Shown here: piece after piece, positions 25,707 through 34,685 of the stretch
Numbering within the stretch: position 1 is the first letter of the stretch
Layout: each line of letters starts with the position of its first letter
NCBI GenBank assembly: GCA_900696645.1
Contig: CAADGV010000005.1
Coordinates: 1-64,000 of the forward strand
Length of the DNA stretch: 64,000 nucleotides
Source of the DNA: an uncultured Chlorobiota bacterium
Lineage (GTDB): Bacteria; Bacteroidota; Ignavibacteria; UBA10030; UBA6906
Direction of reading: 5' to 3'
Made by a program: the position numbers and the translations under genes
Notes under the pieces: model-generated
The model's database searches: none
The model's input: the letters and a program-made list of their open reading frames with translations, nothing else
What the model was told of the DNA's origin: nothing

Positions 25707-27091
25707 GCTCGAACGACCTGTACAAAGGCTACCGCGGCGAAGCGCTCGACACGCTGAAGAACTTCGATGCGCCCATTTGGAGTGACGTTGAGATAACAAC
25801 TGAAACGGGCACGTTTAAGGGGATCATTCTTCCCCGTTCGGAAACGGCAGATCCTCACCATGTTGTTCTCAAACTGCGTGTCGGGTACAATATTGGAATT
25901 GCGGCAAAGCGGATTCGTTCCATCACCATCTCAGGACGCAAAGAGGCCCACTACAAGATTCCCGAAAAAGAATTTCCCTACGATCCGAAGAAGCCGAACG
26001 TGAAATTGTTGGGAACGGGCGGAACAATTGCAAGCCGGCTCGATTACAGAACGGGCGCCGTGATCCCCGCCTTTTCACCGGGCGAGTTATACGGCTCGGT
26101 ACCGGAGCTTGCCGATATCTGCAATCTCGAAACCGAGAAACTCTACGGTGTGTTCAGCGAGAATATGGGTCCCGAACAATGGAAAGGAACCGCCGAAGCG
26201 ATTGCGCGGGAAATCAAGAAAGGTGCGCACGGCATTGTGATCGGGCACGGCACGGATACGATGCATCACACCGCGGCAATTCTTTCGTTTATGGTTCAGA
26301 ATTCTCCCGTGCCGATTGTGATGGTCGGCTCCCAGCGCTCAAGCGACCGACCTTCATCAGACGCGGCGCTCAATCTTATGCACAGCGTGAAAACAGCGGC
26401 GGAAAGCGACATAGCGGAAGTGATGGTGTGCATGTTCGGCCCAACGTCCGATGAATACGGGTTGCTTCACCGCGGTACTCGCGTGCGCAAGATGCATTCC
26501 AGCTACCGCTCGACATTCCGGACAATCGGCGATATTCCCATTGCGATGGTCGGCAGAGAATTCATCAAACCGTTGCGTCAGGATTACAAACGTCGCCGTT
26601 CAGACACTGATGTTATTCTGAATGCAGCGTTCGAAGAGATGGTAGCCATCGTGTACTACTATCCCAACATGCGGCCCGACATTCTCGACTCGTTAATCGA
26701 CAATAACTACAAAGGAATTATTATTGCGGGAACAGGGCTCGGTCACGTCAACAAGCCGCTATATCCCGCGCTGAAGCGGGCACAGGAGAAAAACATTGCC
26801 GTGTACATGACTGTGCAGACGTTGTGGGGGTACGTGCAGATGTATGTGTACGATACCGGCCGCGATATGATGGATCTTGGTGTTGTACCGACTGCCAACA
26901 TGCTTCCGGAAGTAGCGTACATGAAATTGGGTTGGGCGTTAGGACAGACAAGTGATTTGGAAAAGGTGAAAGAGATCATGCTGACTCCCATTGCCGGCGA
27001 GATCACCGAACGAGAGCCAAGCAACGGCTACCTGATTTTCCAGGGGGGTGTCCCCGAAGTGGAGGAGTTCATATCCAAATACAGGAAATGA
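25703..27091 (+). CDS. gatD: Archaeal-type Glu-tRNA(Gln) amidotransferase subunit D (asparaginase-like)
   Basis: This 462-residue protein has an N-terminal ~90-residue beta domain (DAPIWSDVEITTETGTFKGI) of the kind that precedes the asparaginase fold in archaeal GatD. The amidase core follows with all catalytic segments: LGTGGTIASRLDYRTGAV (first Thr), GHGTDTMHHTA (Thr-Asp), MVGSQRSSDRPSSDAALNLM and the later IIIAGTGLGHVN. GatD releases ammonia from glutamine or asparagine for GatE. The start ATG at 25703 overlaps the gatE stop (ATGA), so the subunits are translationally coupled. No gatA, gatB or gatC gene occurs in the window. Confidence 0.93.
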   Translation: MSSNDLYKGYRGEALDTLKNFDAPIWSDVEITTETGTFKGIILPRSETADPHHVVLKLRVGYNIGIAAKRIRSITISGRKEAHYKIPEKEFPYDPKKPNVKLLGTGGTIASRLDYRTGAVIPAFSPGELYGSVPELADICNLETEKLYGVFSENMGPEQWKGTAEAIAREIKKGAHGIVIGHGTDTMHHTAAILSFMVQNSPVPIVMVGSQRSSDRPSSDAALNLMHSVKTAAESDIAEVMVCMFGPTSDEYGLLHRGTRVRKMHSSYRSTFRTIGDIPIAMVGREFIKPLRQDYKRRRSDTDVILNAAFEEMVAIVYYYPNMRPDILDSLIDNNYKGIIIAGTGLGHVNKPLYPALKRAQEKNIAVYMTVQTLWGYVQMYVYDTGRDMMDLGVVPTANMLPEVAYMKLGWALGQTSDLEKVKEIMLTPIAGEITEREPSNGYLIFQGGVPEVEEFISKYRK

Positions 27092-27110
27092 ACTCCGTTC
27101 ACATCTCATT

Positions 27111-27575
27111 CTACCACAACATCGAAGCGACAACAACAACCAGCACTCCAAGCACAAGATTGACCGACGCCAGCATGTTGAGCTTGTTCTGATATTCTGC
27201 GAAGTCCGCTGACGGCGCTTCGCCCGGTTTCGGAGTTGCCTGGTGCATCCTCGGTACAACATATAATCCGATAGTCAATCCGACAATCAGTACACCGATG
27301 ACGAGAATGTGCTTGATCGTCAGCATCATTCCCAATTCCGAGGATGTGTTAAACATCTCTCCCTCGGGGGTTTTCATGACTCCTGTAATAAGGAGAACGA
27401 TAATACTCCCCCAAGCCACTTTAGAAAATCGCTTTGCAACCAACCCGAAGAGTTTCCCCGCCTGCTGCGGGTCGATGGAGCGCGAGGCGGGTTTAAGAAT
27501 GAAATGCACGAATGAGGCTCCGCCAATCCACACGGCGGTGGCCAGAATATGAAGGACGTTGATGAATGTGTCCAT
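27111..27575 (-). CDS. CopD-like four-helix membrane protein
   Basis: This 154-residue inner-membrane protein has about four transmembrane helices: FINVLHILATAVWIGGASFV, VAWGSIIVLLITGVM, HILVIGVLIVGLTIGLYVV and ASVNLVLGVLVVVVASML. The first helix pattern 'H.la.avWiGg..f..f.l' and the position of His residues match the CopD / DUF2269-like group, which has been linked to copper transport or haem-type membrane proteins; the role here is unknown. ATG 27575 is preferred because AGGAGG lies 7 bases upstream; the GTG at 27584 lies against that site. It converges with gatD. Confidence 0.75.
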   Translation of the reverse strand: MDTFINVLHILATAVWIGGASFVHFILKPASRSIDPQQAGKLFGLVAKRFSKVAWGSIIVLLITGVMKTPEGEMFNTSSELGMMLTIKHILVIGVLIVGLTIGLYVVPRMHQATPKPGEAPSADFAEYQNKLNMLASVNLVLGVLVVVVASMLW

Positions 27576-27713
27576 TAAGTACACCTCCTGCTGTGATTGA
27601 TGATGATATGTGACGCTTCACTGTTATCAGACTCATTTATCCGAATAAGGGTTGTACCACATCCTCTTGAAAATTCTTCCCGGCCAATTGAACGGAAATC
27701 CTTTAATTCTGTT

Positions 27714-28937
27714 TCAAAGCACGCCCCAATTCAACAAAGAAATTCTCACCTTACTGCCTGCAGAAATTCTCTCCTGATCCTTGGGAAAATGAATCAGGCA
27801 ATTTGCCTTTGCCAAACCGCCAACCATATGCGAATCCTGGCCGCGGGCAGGGCGAACGGTGATCTGTCCCGCATCGTCTGTTGAGAGAATTCCCCTGACA
27901 AATTCCATTCTGCCTGCCTTCTTTCGTAGATCGTGAGTGAGAATTGCCGGTAGCGTCAGCGGTGCAACGCTGCTCATTCCCATCATGCGAAGTATTGCCG
28001 GCTTGATCAGAAGCTGGAAGCCCAGTTGCGCCGCAACCGGATTTCCCGGCAAACCGAATATCAAGACCTTCTTCTTTGTTCCGAAATAGATCGGCTTCCC
28101 AGGTTTGATTGCGATTCTCCAGAAGACGCTTTTCACGTTGAGTTCAGCCAATACATCTTTCACGAAATCGCTTGACCCGACAGAAACCCCTCCTGATGAA
28201 AGAACAACATCGGAATCCGTGAGTACTTTGCGGAAGGCTTGCTCGATTTGTCGAGGCGTGTCATGCGTGCGAAATGTCCGGACGGAGTCAATGCCTGTTG
28301 CTTGAAGCGCGGCCACAAGAGCCGGCGTATTCGAGTCGTAGATTTTGCCGCGCCGCAGCCGCGTTCCCGGAGGCTGGAGTTCGTTGCCCGTGACGATGAG
28401 CGCAACGCGAGGCTTTCTGCGCACACGAACGCGTTGTCTGCCGATTATTGCCAACATTGCCACAACCGGCGGGGTGATAAGCGTTCCGCTTTCAAGGACA
28501 ATCTCGCCTTTCTTGAACTCTTCCCCGGCAAATCTGATATTGTCACCTGCATTGGCAGGTGTTGAGAAAGAGACAATATCCTTCCTGATTCTTACTTGTT
28601 CCTGCATGACAACTGCATCAGCTCCGGCGGGGATCTGCGCTCCGGTGAGAATCCTGATGGTTGTTCCCTTATTCAGTTTTAGAATGCGCTTGTCGCCTGC
28701 TGCAAGTGTGCCGGTGAGTCGAAGGCAGGTTTCGTTGCTGTGGGATGATTCTACGAGATCGGACGAGCGTACTGCAAAGCCGTCAACTGCCGAAGCGTCG
28801 AAGCGGGGCAGGGGTGTGCTTGCCCGAATCGATTCCGCCAGAACATATCCTAATGATTTCGAAACGGGGATTTGCGTGACAGAAAGCTTCCGGCAATTGC
28901 AGAATACAAGTTCCTGCGCTTCCTCGAAATCGATCAT
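27714..28937 (-). CDS. moeA: Molybdopterin molybdenumtransferase MoeA
   Basis: This 407-residue MoeA has PLPRFDASAVDGFAVRSSDL (the 'fdxSamDGyA' motif), LTGAQIPAGADAVVMQEQVR, GNELQPPGTRLRRGKIYDSN, the MoCF-binding LSSGGVSVGSSDFVKDVL and FGLPGNPVAAQLGFQLLIKP. MoeA inserts molybdate into adenylylated molybdopterin made by the MogA/MoaB-type domain. That partner domain is encoded just upstream in the MoaC-MoaB fusion, which ends 4 bases before this start. The frame ends VRISLLNWGVL, the usual domain IV finish. Confidence 0.94.
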   Translation of the reverse strand: MIDFEEAQELVFCNCRKLSVTQIPVSKSLGYVLAESIRASTPLPRFDASAVDGFAVRSSDLVESSHSNETCLRLTGTLAAGDKRILKLNKGTTIRILTGAQIPAGADAVVMQEQVRIRKDIVSFSTPANAGDNIRFAGEEFKKGEIVLESGTLITPPVVAMLAIIGRQRVRVRRKPRVALIVTGNELQPPGTRLRRGKIYDSNTPALVAALQATGIDSVRTFRTHDTPRQIEQAFRKVLTDSDVVLSSGGVSVGSSDFVKDVLAELNVKSVFWRIAIKPGKPIYFGTKKKVLIFGLPGNPVAAQLGFQLLIKPAILRMMGMSSVAPLTLPAILTHDLRKKAGRMEFVRGILSTDDAGQITVRPARGQDSHMVGGLAKANCLIHFPKDQERISAGSKVRISLLNWGVL

Positions 28938-28941
28938 CCTT

Positions 28942-29850
28942 TCAGTGCCCCTTTCCCTCGATCATGGCGAAGGCGTGCAGGATTGCCGGGAAGAGGGCAT
29001 CGAGACCATCAGATACTGCGACGGGCGAACCGGGGAGGGAAACAATCAGTGTGTTGGCCCGCAGACCCGAACACGCTCGCGAGAGCATCGCCAACGGAAA
29101 CCGGGCTTGTCCGTACATTCGTATTGCCTCTTCGACACCGGGGGCTTCACGGTCAATCACTTCCCGGATTGCCTCCGGCGTAACATCCCGCGGACCGAGT
29201 CCTGTTCCGCCGGTTGTTAGAACGAGGTTGGCCTGTACGTTGTCGGCATAGTGTTTCAGCTTCTCAACAATCCTTATCTTGTCGTCGGGAATCACAGAAT
29301 AATCGGCGATCTCGAATCCCTCGGTCTTCAACCGTTCAACTATCACGTTTCCCGAACGATCAGCTCCCTTCCCGCTTGCAATCGAATCCGACATCACAAG
29401 GACTGCCGCTTTGAGAATCCTTCCCTGAGGCGTTTGGAAATCAGACTTGCCACCGGATTTCTTCACAAGACGAATCTCGCCGATCGACATCTCCTCGTCA
29501 AGCATCTTCACCATATCGTAGATCGTCAGTGCGGCAACGGACGCTGCCGTAAGAGCCTCCATCTCAACGCCGGTTTTGTAGATGGCTTTCACCGTGGCCG
29601 AGACGTCAATCCGGTTTTCGCCGAGCACATATTCAACTCCAACAAAATCAACCGGAAGAGGATGACAATACGGGATAATATCGCTGGTATGTTTGGCCGC
29701 CTGGATTGCGGCAACTTTTGCAACTTCAAGGGGATTTCCTTTCGGGATTTTGCCTTGACGAATGAGGTCGATTGTTCCGTGGCTGAGATGCAATTGTGCC
29801 GAAGCAACGGCAGTTCTGAGCGTTGTCGTCTTTCGGGAAATATCGCGCAT
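28942..29850 (-). CDS. MoaC-MoaB bifunctional fusion, molybdenum cofactor synthesis
   Basis: This 302-residue fusion has MoaC in residues 1-~145, which makes cyclic pyranopterin phosphate. Its motifs are MRDISRKTTTLRTAVASAQL, KHTSDIIPYCHPLPVDFVGV and YKTGVEMEALTAASVAALTI, with the PYCHPL and GVEMEALT active-site segments. Residues ~147-302 are a MoaB/MogA-type molybdopterin-binding domain (VLVMSDSIASGKGADRSG, LVLTTGGTGLGPRDVTPEAI, LIVSLPGSPVAVSDGLDAL). Such MoaCB fusions occur in several bacterial groups. It forms a two-gene operon with moeA. The pterin-forming MoaA and the MoaD/MoaE synthase are not in this window. Confidence 0.93.
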   Translation of the reverse strand: MRDISRKTTTLRTAVASAQLHLSHGTIDLIRQGKIPKGNPLEVAKVAAIQAAKHTSDIIPYCHPLPVDFVGVEYVLGENRIDVSATVKAIYKTGVEMEALTAASVAALTIYDMVKMLDEEMSIGEIRLVKKSGGKSDFQTPQGRILKAAVLVMSDSIASGKGADRSGNVIVERLKTEGFEIADYSVIPDDKIRIVEKLKHYADNVQANLVLTTGGTGLGPRDVTPEAIREVIDREAPGVEEAIRMYGQARFPLAMLSRACSGLRANTLIVSLPGSPVAVSDGLDALFPAILHAFAMIEGKGH

Positions 29851-30075
29851 GGTAGTCTTCTCTTCGGACGGGAGTATTCTGGTTACGAGTCCAATATAGA
29901 ATTTTTCTGAATCAGAATACCAACAGGTTTTCTGCAGCCTCGTCGCATTGTATGTTGTTTTTGACTGATGTCTTGATATATTCTAAGTGAGCTGTGACCA
30001 GTACAATCCGTTGAACATGCATGCCGGTAGCTGAACCACTTCCTTGGCATTTGAACCGTAACTCGGCAAGCCTTC

Positions 30076-31551
30076 ATGATCAGTTTTGAATATATCCTTC
30101 TGGTGAGTTCGGGCCTGATACTCATCAGTCTGGCGATAGCCAAGATTTCCGACAATTTCGGGGTTCCGACGCTGTTGCTTTTTCTTGTGGTGGGGATGCT
30201 TGCCGGCTCCGAAGGGTTGGGTGGAATTGAGTTCAGCGATGTTGGCCTGGCGCGCTCGATAGGTACTATTGCATTGGTTCTTATCTTGTTCGCCGGCGGT
30301 TTGGATACGAAATGGTCGTCTGTTCGCCCGGTGTTGCGGGAGGCGGGAATTCTTGCAACAGCCGGAGTGTTTACCACGGCATTGCTGGTCGGGGTGTTTG
30401 TTTCGTATGCGTTCGGATTTTCCCTGCTTGAAGGGCTTCTGTTCGGAGCCGTTGTCTCATCAACCGATGCGGCCGCCGTCTTTTCCTTGCTACGATCGCG
30501 GAATGTCAGCTTGCGCGGAAACCTGAAACCGCTGCTGGAGCTCGAGTCGGGAAGCAACGACCCGATGGCAGTGTTCCTGACGCTCGGGCTGATTCAGGTT
30601 CTCACATCTCAAATAGAAACCGCTGCCGACTTCATTATTCTCTTCATCTATCAAATGGGGTTTGGCGCGGTGCTGGGGTTCGGACTTGGCAAAGCAATGG
30701 TCTTCCTGCTGAATCGCTTCAAGTTCTCCTACCAGGGCTTCTATCCTGTTTTTGCACTTGCGTTTGCAGTGTTCATTTTCGGGATCACGGCAGTCATTAA
30801 CGGCAGCGGATTTCTTGCTGTGTACGTTGCCGGCCTTATTGTCGGTAACTCCGAGATCATTCAAAAAAGAAGTCTTCTCAGGTTTTTTGACGGGTTTGCA
30901 TGGTTAAGCCAGGTAGTTATGTTTGTTACGCTGGGTTTGCTTGTGTTTCCGTCTCACGTTGCAAGTGTGGTGGGAATTGGATTGCTGGTTTCCGCCGTGC
31001 TGATGTTTGTTGCCCGGCCGGTCAGCGTGTTCCTTTCTCTTGCATTCTCGAAGTTCCGGTGGAATGAAAAGGCACTTGTTTCATGGGTTGGTTTGCGCGG
31101 AGCCGTGCCGATTATTCTTGCCACGTTTCCACTGCTGGCGGGTCTGCCGAGAGCGGAACTCATGTTCAATCTCGTCTTCTTCATCGTTCTTACATCAACA
31201 GTGTTTCAGGGATGGTCAATTCCGTTGCTTGCACGCATCCTTAACGTGGACGCCCCGCTTGAAAGAACTCCGAACTACCCGCTTGAGTTTGATGCCCCGC
31301 GAGAGTCAAATACTGAACTGGTTGATTTGATGGTTCCGTACAACGCATCAGCAGTCGGAAAGACTATCGTTGAACTGGGCATGCCGCAAGACAGTCTGAT
31401 CGTGTTGATTATCCGCAACGAAGAATTTCTGGTTCCCAGCGGCGGCACTGTGCTGGAATCCGGGGACACTATTCTCGTTCTCGTCAACAAACAGAACCTT
31501 CCGCACATACGCGAATTGCTGGCAGAGCAGCGGGCGAAAGAAGAAGCATAG
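30076..31551 (+). CDS. CvrA/NhaP2-type K+(Na+)/H+ antiporter
   Basis: This 491-residue CPA1 transporter has about 12-13 membrane helices, starting YILLVSSGLILISLAIAKIS. The ion-exchange motif is ELESGSNDPMAVFLTLGL (Asn-Asp pair), and VVSSTDAAAVFSLLRS precedes it. After helix 13 a cytoplasmic TrkA-C (RCK-C) domain covers residues ~415-485 (DLMVPYNASAVGKTIVELGM ... LESGDTILVLVNKQNL), the layout of NhaP2/CvrA. It exchanges K+ or Na+ for protons to regulate cell volume and pH. It stands alone, 225 bases divergent from the moaCB operon and 245 bases before the pilus locus. Confidence 0.9.
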   Translation: MISFEYILLVSSGLILISLAIAKISDNFGVPTLLLFLVVGMLAGSEGLGGIEFSDVGLARSIGTIALVLILFAGGLDTKWSSVRPVLREAGILATAGVFTTALLVGVFVSYAFGFSLLEGLLFGAVVSSTDAAAVFSLLRSRNVSLRGNLKPLLELESGSNDPMAVFLTLGLIQVLTSQIETAADFIILFIYQMGFGAVLGFGLGKAMVFLLNRFKFSYQGFYPVFALAFAVFIFGITAVINGSGFLAVYVAGLIVGNSEIIQKRSLLRFFDGFAWLSQVVMFVTLGLLVFPSHVASVVGIGLLVSAVLMFVARPVSVFLSLAFSKFRWNEKALVSWVGLRGAVPIILATFPLLAGLPRAELMFNLVFFIVLTSTVFQGWSIPLLARILNVDAPLERTPNYPLEFDAPRESNTELVDLMVPYNASAVGKTIVELGMPQDSLIVLIIRNEEFLVPSGGTVLESGDTILVLVNKQNLPHIRELLAEQRAKEEA

Positions 31552-31796
31552 AACGTTCCGCCGTGCAGCTGTGCCGCAACCCCCGGAAGCATGAGTCCTC
31601 TTTGCTTCCCGCGTACACTGAATCATGTATGCTGTCGTCGGTGACGCCTTTTCCCTCACACCTTCCTTTGTAAGATTTTCAAACGTGCAGTAGTTTTTTC
31701 TTCCCTTTCATTCTCAATTCCGTTTTCCACGCCCTTTCGCCTTCGGGATTTTTTGGCGTAACCTTTGTCTCAACTAAAACCAATTGTTACATCCGG

Positions 31797-32207
31797 ATGA
31801 AAACTCAGAATGAACCCAAAGGAGCCATGAAAGTACTTCTTGCTGATGATAACGATGATTTCCTGCTCGTGATGGAGGAGTTGATAAAGGGGCAAGGGCA
31901 TACCTTGTTGATTGCACGAGACGGAAAGCAAGCGCGTGAGTTTCTTGAAGAAGAATCGGTTGATGTCATCATCTCCGATATCTTCATGCCGACGTTGGAT
32001 GGAATACGGTTTCACAGCTATGTTCGGGAGTTGATGGGAGATAGAAAAGTCCCGTTCATTTTCATGTCAGGGTACGACGACCCCTATACGCAGGAAGCGA
32101 TAGAGGATTCCTCAATAGATTTCTTTATCAGCAAGTTGACGCCCATCAGCAAGGTCATCGAGGTGCTCGATCAGATCCAATCATCAATAACTAACGTTGA
32201 AAACTGA
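31797..32207 (+). CDS. Single-domain response regulator (receiver only)
   Basis: This 136-residue CheY-like receiver has acidic residues LLADDNDD, phospho-acceptor Asp in VIISDIFMPTLDG, Ser in FIFMSGYDD and Lys in FFISKLTPI. There is no output domain. The start at 31797 gives MKTQNEPKGAMKVLL; Met at 31827 (MKVLLADDN) fits the family better but its AAAGGAG lies only 2 bases away. The stop overlaps the start of pilB-1 by one base (TGATG), so it is the first gene of the pilus locus and probably controls pilus assembly or the PilB ATPase (inference). No histidine kinase is nearby. Confidence 0.88.
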   Translation: MKTQNEPKGAMKVLLADDNDDFLLVMEELIKGQGHTLLIARDGKQAREFLEEESVDVIISDIFMPTLDGIRFHSYVRELMGDRKVPFIFMSGYDDPYTQEAIEDSSIDFFISKLTPISKVIEVLDQIQSSITNVEN

Positions 32208-34042
32208 TGGCCTTACCGGATCAGAACACATATAAGGAGAATAGTGCAGGCGGTGTTGCTCCTGTCAAGCGTCGCTACGCCTCGGCGTTTCTTGAGCATC
32301 TCGTTCGGAACCGGATCATTACAGAGAAGATTGCGGGAGATGTATCCGATCACATCCAGGAACAAAAAGGAAACGAAAAACGCCGCATAATTGATATTCT
32401 TGCGGAAGAGTATGAGGTTTCCAAGGATGTGTTGGCGCGGGAACTTGCGCAGTTCTACTCGTTCCGGATCATTGACAGCAAAGAAAGAAGTCTGCGAAGG
32501 CTCGACAATCAGACTATCCTGAAACTGGTTGAAGCCCTGGCGCCGCCAGCGTATCGTGTTGTTATGAGGCACAAAGTGCTTCCCTTCGAAACAGCAGAAG
32601 GCCAGCCGGACAAGCTGTTGGTAGTGACCCCCAATCCGACAGACAGGGAGGTGAGCGAGGCTGCCCGTGCTTTTCCGTACGCCAAGCACGAAATCTGCTA
32701 TATGAAGGAGGTAGATTGGGATGAATTTTGGCAACAAGTATCACACTCAAAGAACACAACATCGCCGGGAGCAACCTCGGCCGGCAACGGGATGTTCGAG
32801 GAGAATGATTCGGAGCTCGATAGCGCCCTCGAACGCGAAATCGACAGCAGCCAACTCATCAATCTGGTGAACAACATATTCACCGATGCCGTACGTGTCG
32901 GGGCGAGCGACATTCATATTGTGCCAAAGGGATCCCGCAAAACCGAAATCAGCTTCCGCATCGACGGGGAGCTTACAACATGGTACACAATTGAGGACAC
33001 CCGGGCAGAGGCAGTTGTTGCCGTTGTAAAGGGACGCGGCCTCGGCCTTGACCGTTTTGAGAGAATGGCCGCCCAGGACGGCCAGGCCCAAAAGGTGGTA
33101 GACGATCAGTTAATTCGCTTCCGTATGTCTGTTCTTCCCATTATTTCCAAGGAAATGGCCGGGAAGTTCGAATCTGTTGTTATCCGGATTCTGAGAGATG
33201 CTCATGCCTCGGTTTCACTTGAATCCATCGGGTTAGACCCGTACTCGCTCGAGATGTTTCGCGAAGCAATCAACAAGCCGCACGGCATTGTCATTCTCAC
33301 CGGGCCTACGGGCAGCGGAAAAAGCACGACACTTGTCGCGGCTCTCCGGTCCGTGATGAATCCGTCCGTCTGCACCATAACGGTGGAAGATCCGGTAGAG
33401 TACTTGATTGAAGGCGCACGCCAAGTGAAGCTCAATCACAAACTTTCGTTCGACGACGCCATTCGCGCCATTCTCCGTCACGACCCCGATATCATCATGG
33501 TGGGTGAAATTCGCGATCGTGCGACGGCGGATATCGCCATCAAATTGGCAAATACCGGCCACCTGACTTTTTCCACACTGCACACCAACGATGCGGCCAG
33601 CGTTGTTTCTCGACTATTCAAGATCGGTGTTGAACCGTTTTTGATTGCACAAGCGCTGAACATTGTTGTTGCGCAGCGCCTTGTCCGAAAACTATGCGAC
33701 AAATGCAAGCGCCCGGTAAACAAGCGCGAGTTGAATCACAGTATGCTCGTGAAGTATGGATTTGATGAGGCGGAAATACCGAATCTGGAATTCTACGATC
33801 CGGTCGGCTGCCCGCAGTGCGTTGGCGGATTCAAAGGACGCAGAGCCATACACGAAACCCTGTATATCTCCCCGGAAATCCGGGAGATCATCATAGACAG
33901 CGGTGAAAAAATCGATTTGGAAGCAATTCAGCATGCTGCAATCAAACACGGTATGCGAACATTGCGGCAATCCGGATTAGCACTGGCGAAACAGGGCGTG
34001 AGCAGTATCGATGAAGTTGTAAGCGCAACAACGCGGGATTGA
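32207..34042 (+). CDS. pilB: Type IV pilus assembly ATPase PilB (first copy)
   Basis: This 611-residue GspE/PilB-family hexameric ATPase has an N-terminal MshEN-type domain (ILAEEYEVSKDVLARELAQF). The GspE-type core has Walker A GPTGSGKSTTLVAALRS, the Asp box TVEDPVEYLI, Walker B DIIMVGEIRDRATADIAIKL and the His box LTFSTLHTNDA. A tetra-cysteine zinc site CDKCKRPVN...CPQC is seen in extension ATPases but not PilT. It powers pilin polymerisation at the inner membrane together with PilC. A closely similar second PilB follows 2.8 kb downstream. The start overlaps the receiver gene's stop. Confidence 0.93.
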   Translation: MALPDQNTYKENSAGGVAPVKRRYASAFLEHLVRNRIITEKIAGDVSDHIQEQKGNEKRRIIDILAEEYEVSKDVLARELAQFYSFRIIDSKERSLRRLDNQTILKLVEALAPPAYRVVMRHKVLPFETAEGQPDKLLVVTPNPTDREVSEAARAFPYAKHEICYMKEVDWDEFWQQVSHSKNTTSPGATSAGNGMFEENDSELDSALEREIDSSQLINLVNNIFTDAVRVGASDIHIVPKGSRKTEISFRIDGELTTWYTIEDTRAEAVVAVVKGRGLGLDRFERMAAQDGQAQKVVDDQLIRFRMSVLPIISKEMAGKFESVVIRILRDAHASVSLESIGLDPYSLEMFREAINKPHGIVILTGPTGSGKSTTLVAALRSVMNPSVCTITVEDPVEYLIEGARQVKLNHKLSFDDAIRAILRHDPDIIMVGEIRDRATADIAIKLANTGHLTFSTLHTNDAASVVSRLFKIGVEPFLIAQALNIVVAQRLVRKLCDKCKRPVNKRELNHSMLVKYGFDEAEIPNLEFYDPVGCPQCVGGFKGRRAIHETLYISPEIREIIIDSGEKIDLEAIQHAAIKHGMRTLRQSGLALAKQGVSSIDEVVSATTRD

Positions 34043-34179
34043 AAGTTTGTAATGGAAGAACTGACTCAAGAGAAGTCAAAATTTCCTCATGCTGCTGTGA
34101 GATGATGGCGTTGCATAGTGTTTTGGGGCGAATTGTCATGATGGAATCCTGGCATAGCCATTGAATGAACCATAGTCAA

Positions 34180-34262
34180 CAGAACAGAAAAGAAAAAACC
34201 AGAAGCAAATTTTCAAACCAACAACCACAAACCACAACTAACAATCAAAGGGGAGATATACC
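34180..34262 (+). promoter_or_regulatory. Long G-poor leader with strong ribosome site before pilin-1
   Basis: The 220-base gap after pilB-1 ends in ~70 bases made almost only of A and C with few G (CAACAACCACAAACCACAAC region). AAAGGGGAG follows, 8 bases before ATG 34263. Such unstructured leaders favour very efficient ribosome loading and mRNA stability, as expected for the most abundant protein of the locus. A separate promoter for pilin-1 within 34043-34180 is likely but was not pinned down. Confidence 0.55.
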
Positions 34263-34670
34263 ATGGGCCAGCAACAACTTCTTCTGATCATCCTTGGCGT
34301 GATCGTCGTCGGTATCGCCGTAGCAGTCGGTATCACAATGTTCCAGGACAACGCTGTGTCCGCTAACCGCGATGCGGTTACGAACGACCTTGTGAACCTT
34401 GCTTCACGAGCACAGCAATTCTATCGTCGCCCGCAGGCGCTTGGCGGTGGCGGCAACTCGTTTGTCGGTCTGACGGCCAATGCGGCAGGTCTGGCAAAGC
34501 TGACCTCGAAGTCGGCAAACGCAAACGGTTCATACGCAATCACCACAGCCGGCACAACCGCCACTGTTGTGTTGCAGGGTACCGGTGTCGAGAAGGGAAC
34601 AGATGGCAACCCCATCAGCATTACGATGAGTGTTTTTCCCGACAGCACATATGTTTCGCAGGCTAACTAA
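34263..34670 (+). CDS. Pilin-like major subunit candidate with minimal leader (pilin-1)
   Basis: This 135-residue protein begins MGQQQLLLIILGVIVVGIAV, then AVGITMFQDNAV. A hydrophobic N-terminal helix leads into a small globular domain (NRDAVTNDLVNLASRAQQFY, ALGGGGNSFVGL, then beta strands), which is the layout of type IV pilins. Unlike normal pilins, only two residues precede a possible G/Q cleavage site and position 5 of the helix is Leu, not Glu. The best ribosome site of the locus precedes it and a terminator follows it, so it is probably the main fibre protein (inference). A paralogue follows at 34803. Alternatively it is an uncleaved minor membrane protein. Confidence 0.8.
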   Translation: MGQQQLLLIILGVIVVGIAVAVGITMFQDNAVSANRDAVTNDLVNLASRAQQFYRRPQALGGGGNSFVGLTANAAGLAKLTSKSANANGSYAITTAGTTATVVLQGTGVEKGTDGNPISITMSVFPDSTYVSQAN

Positions 34671-34685
34671 CGCCTGACATTCTGC

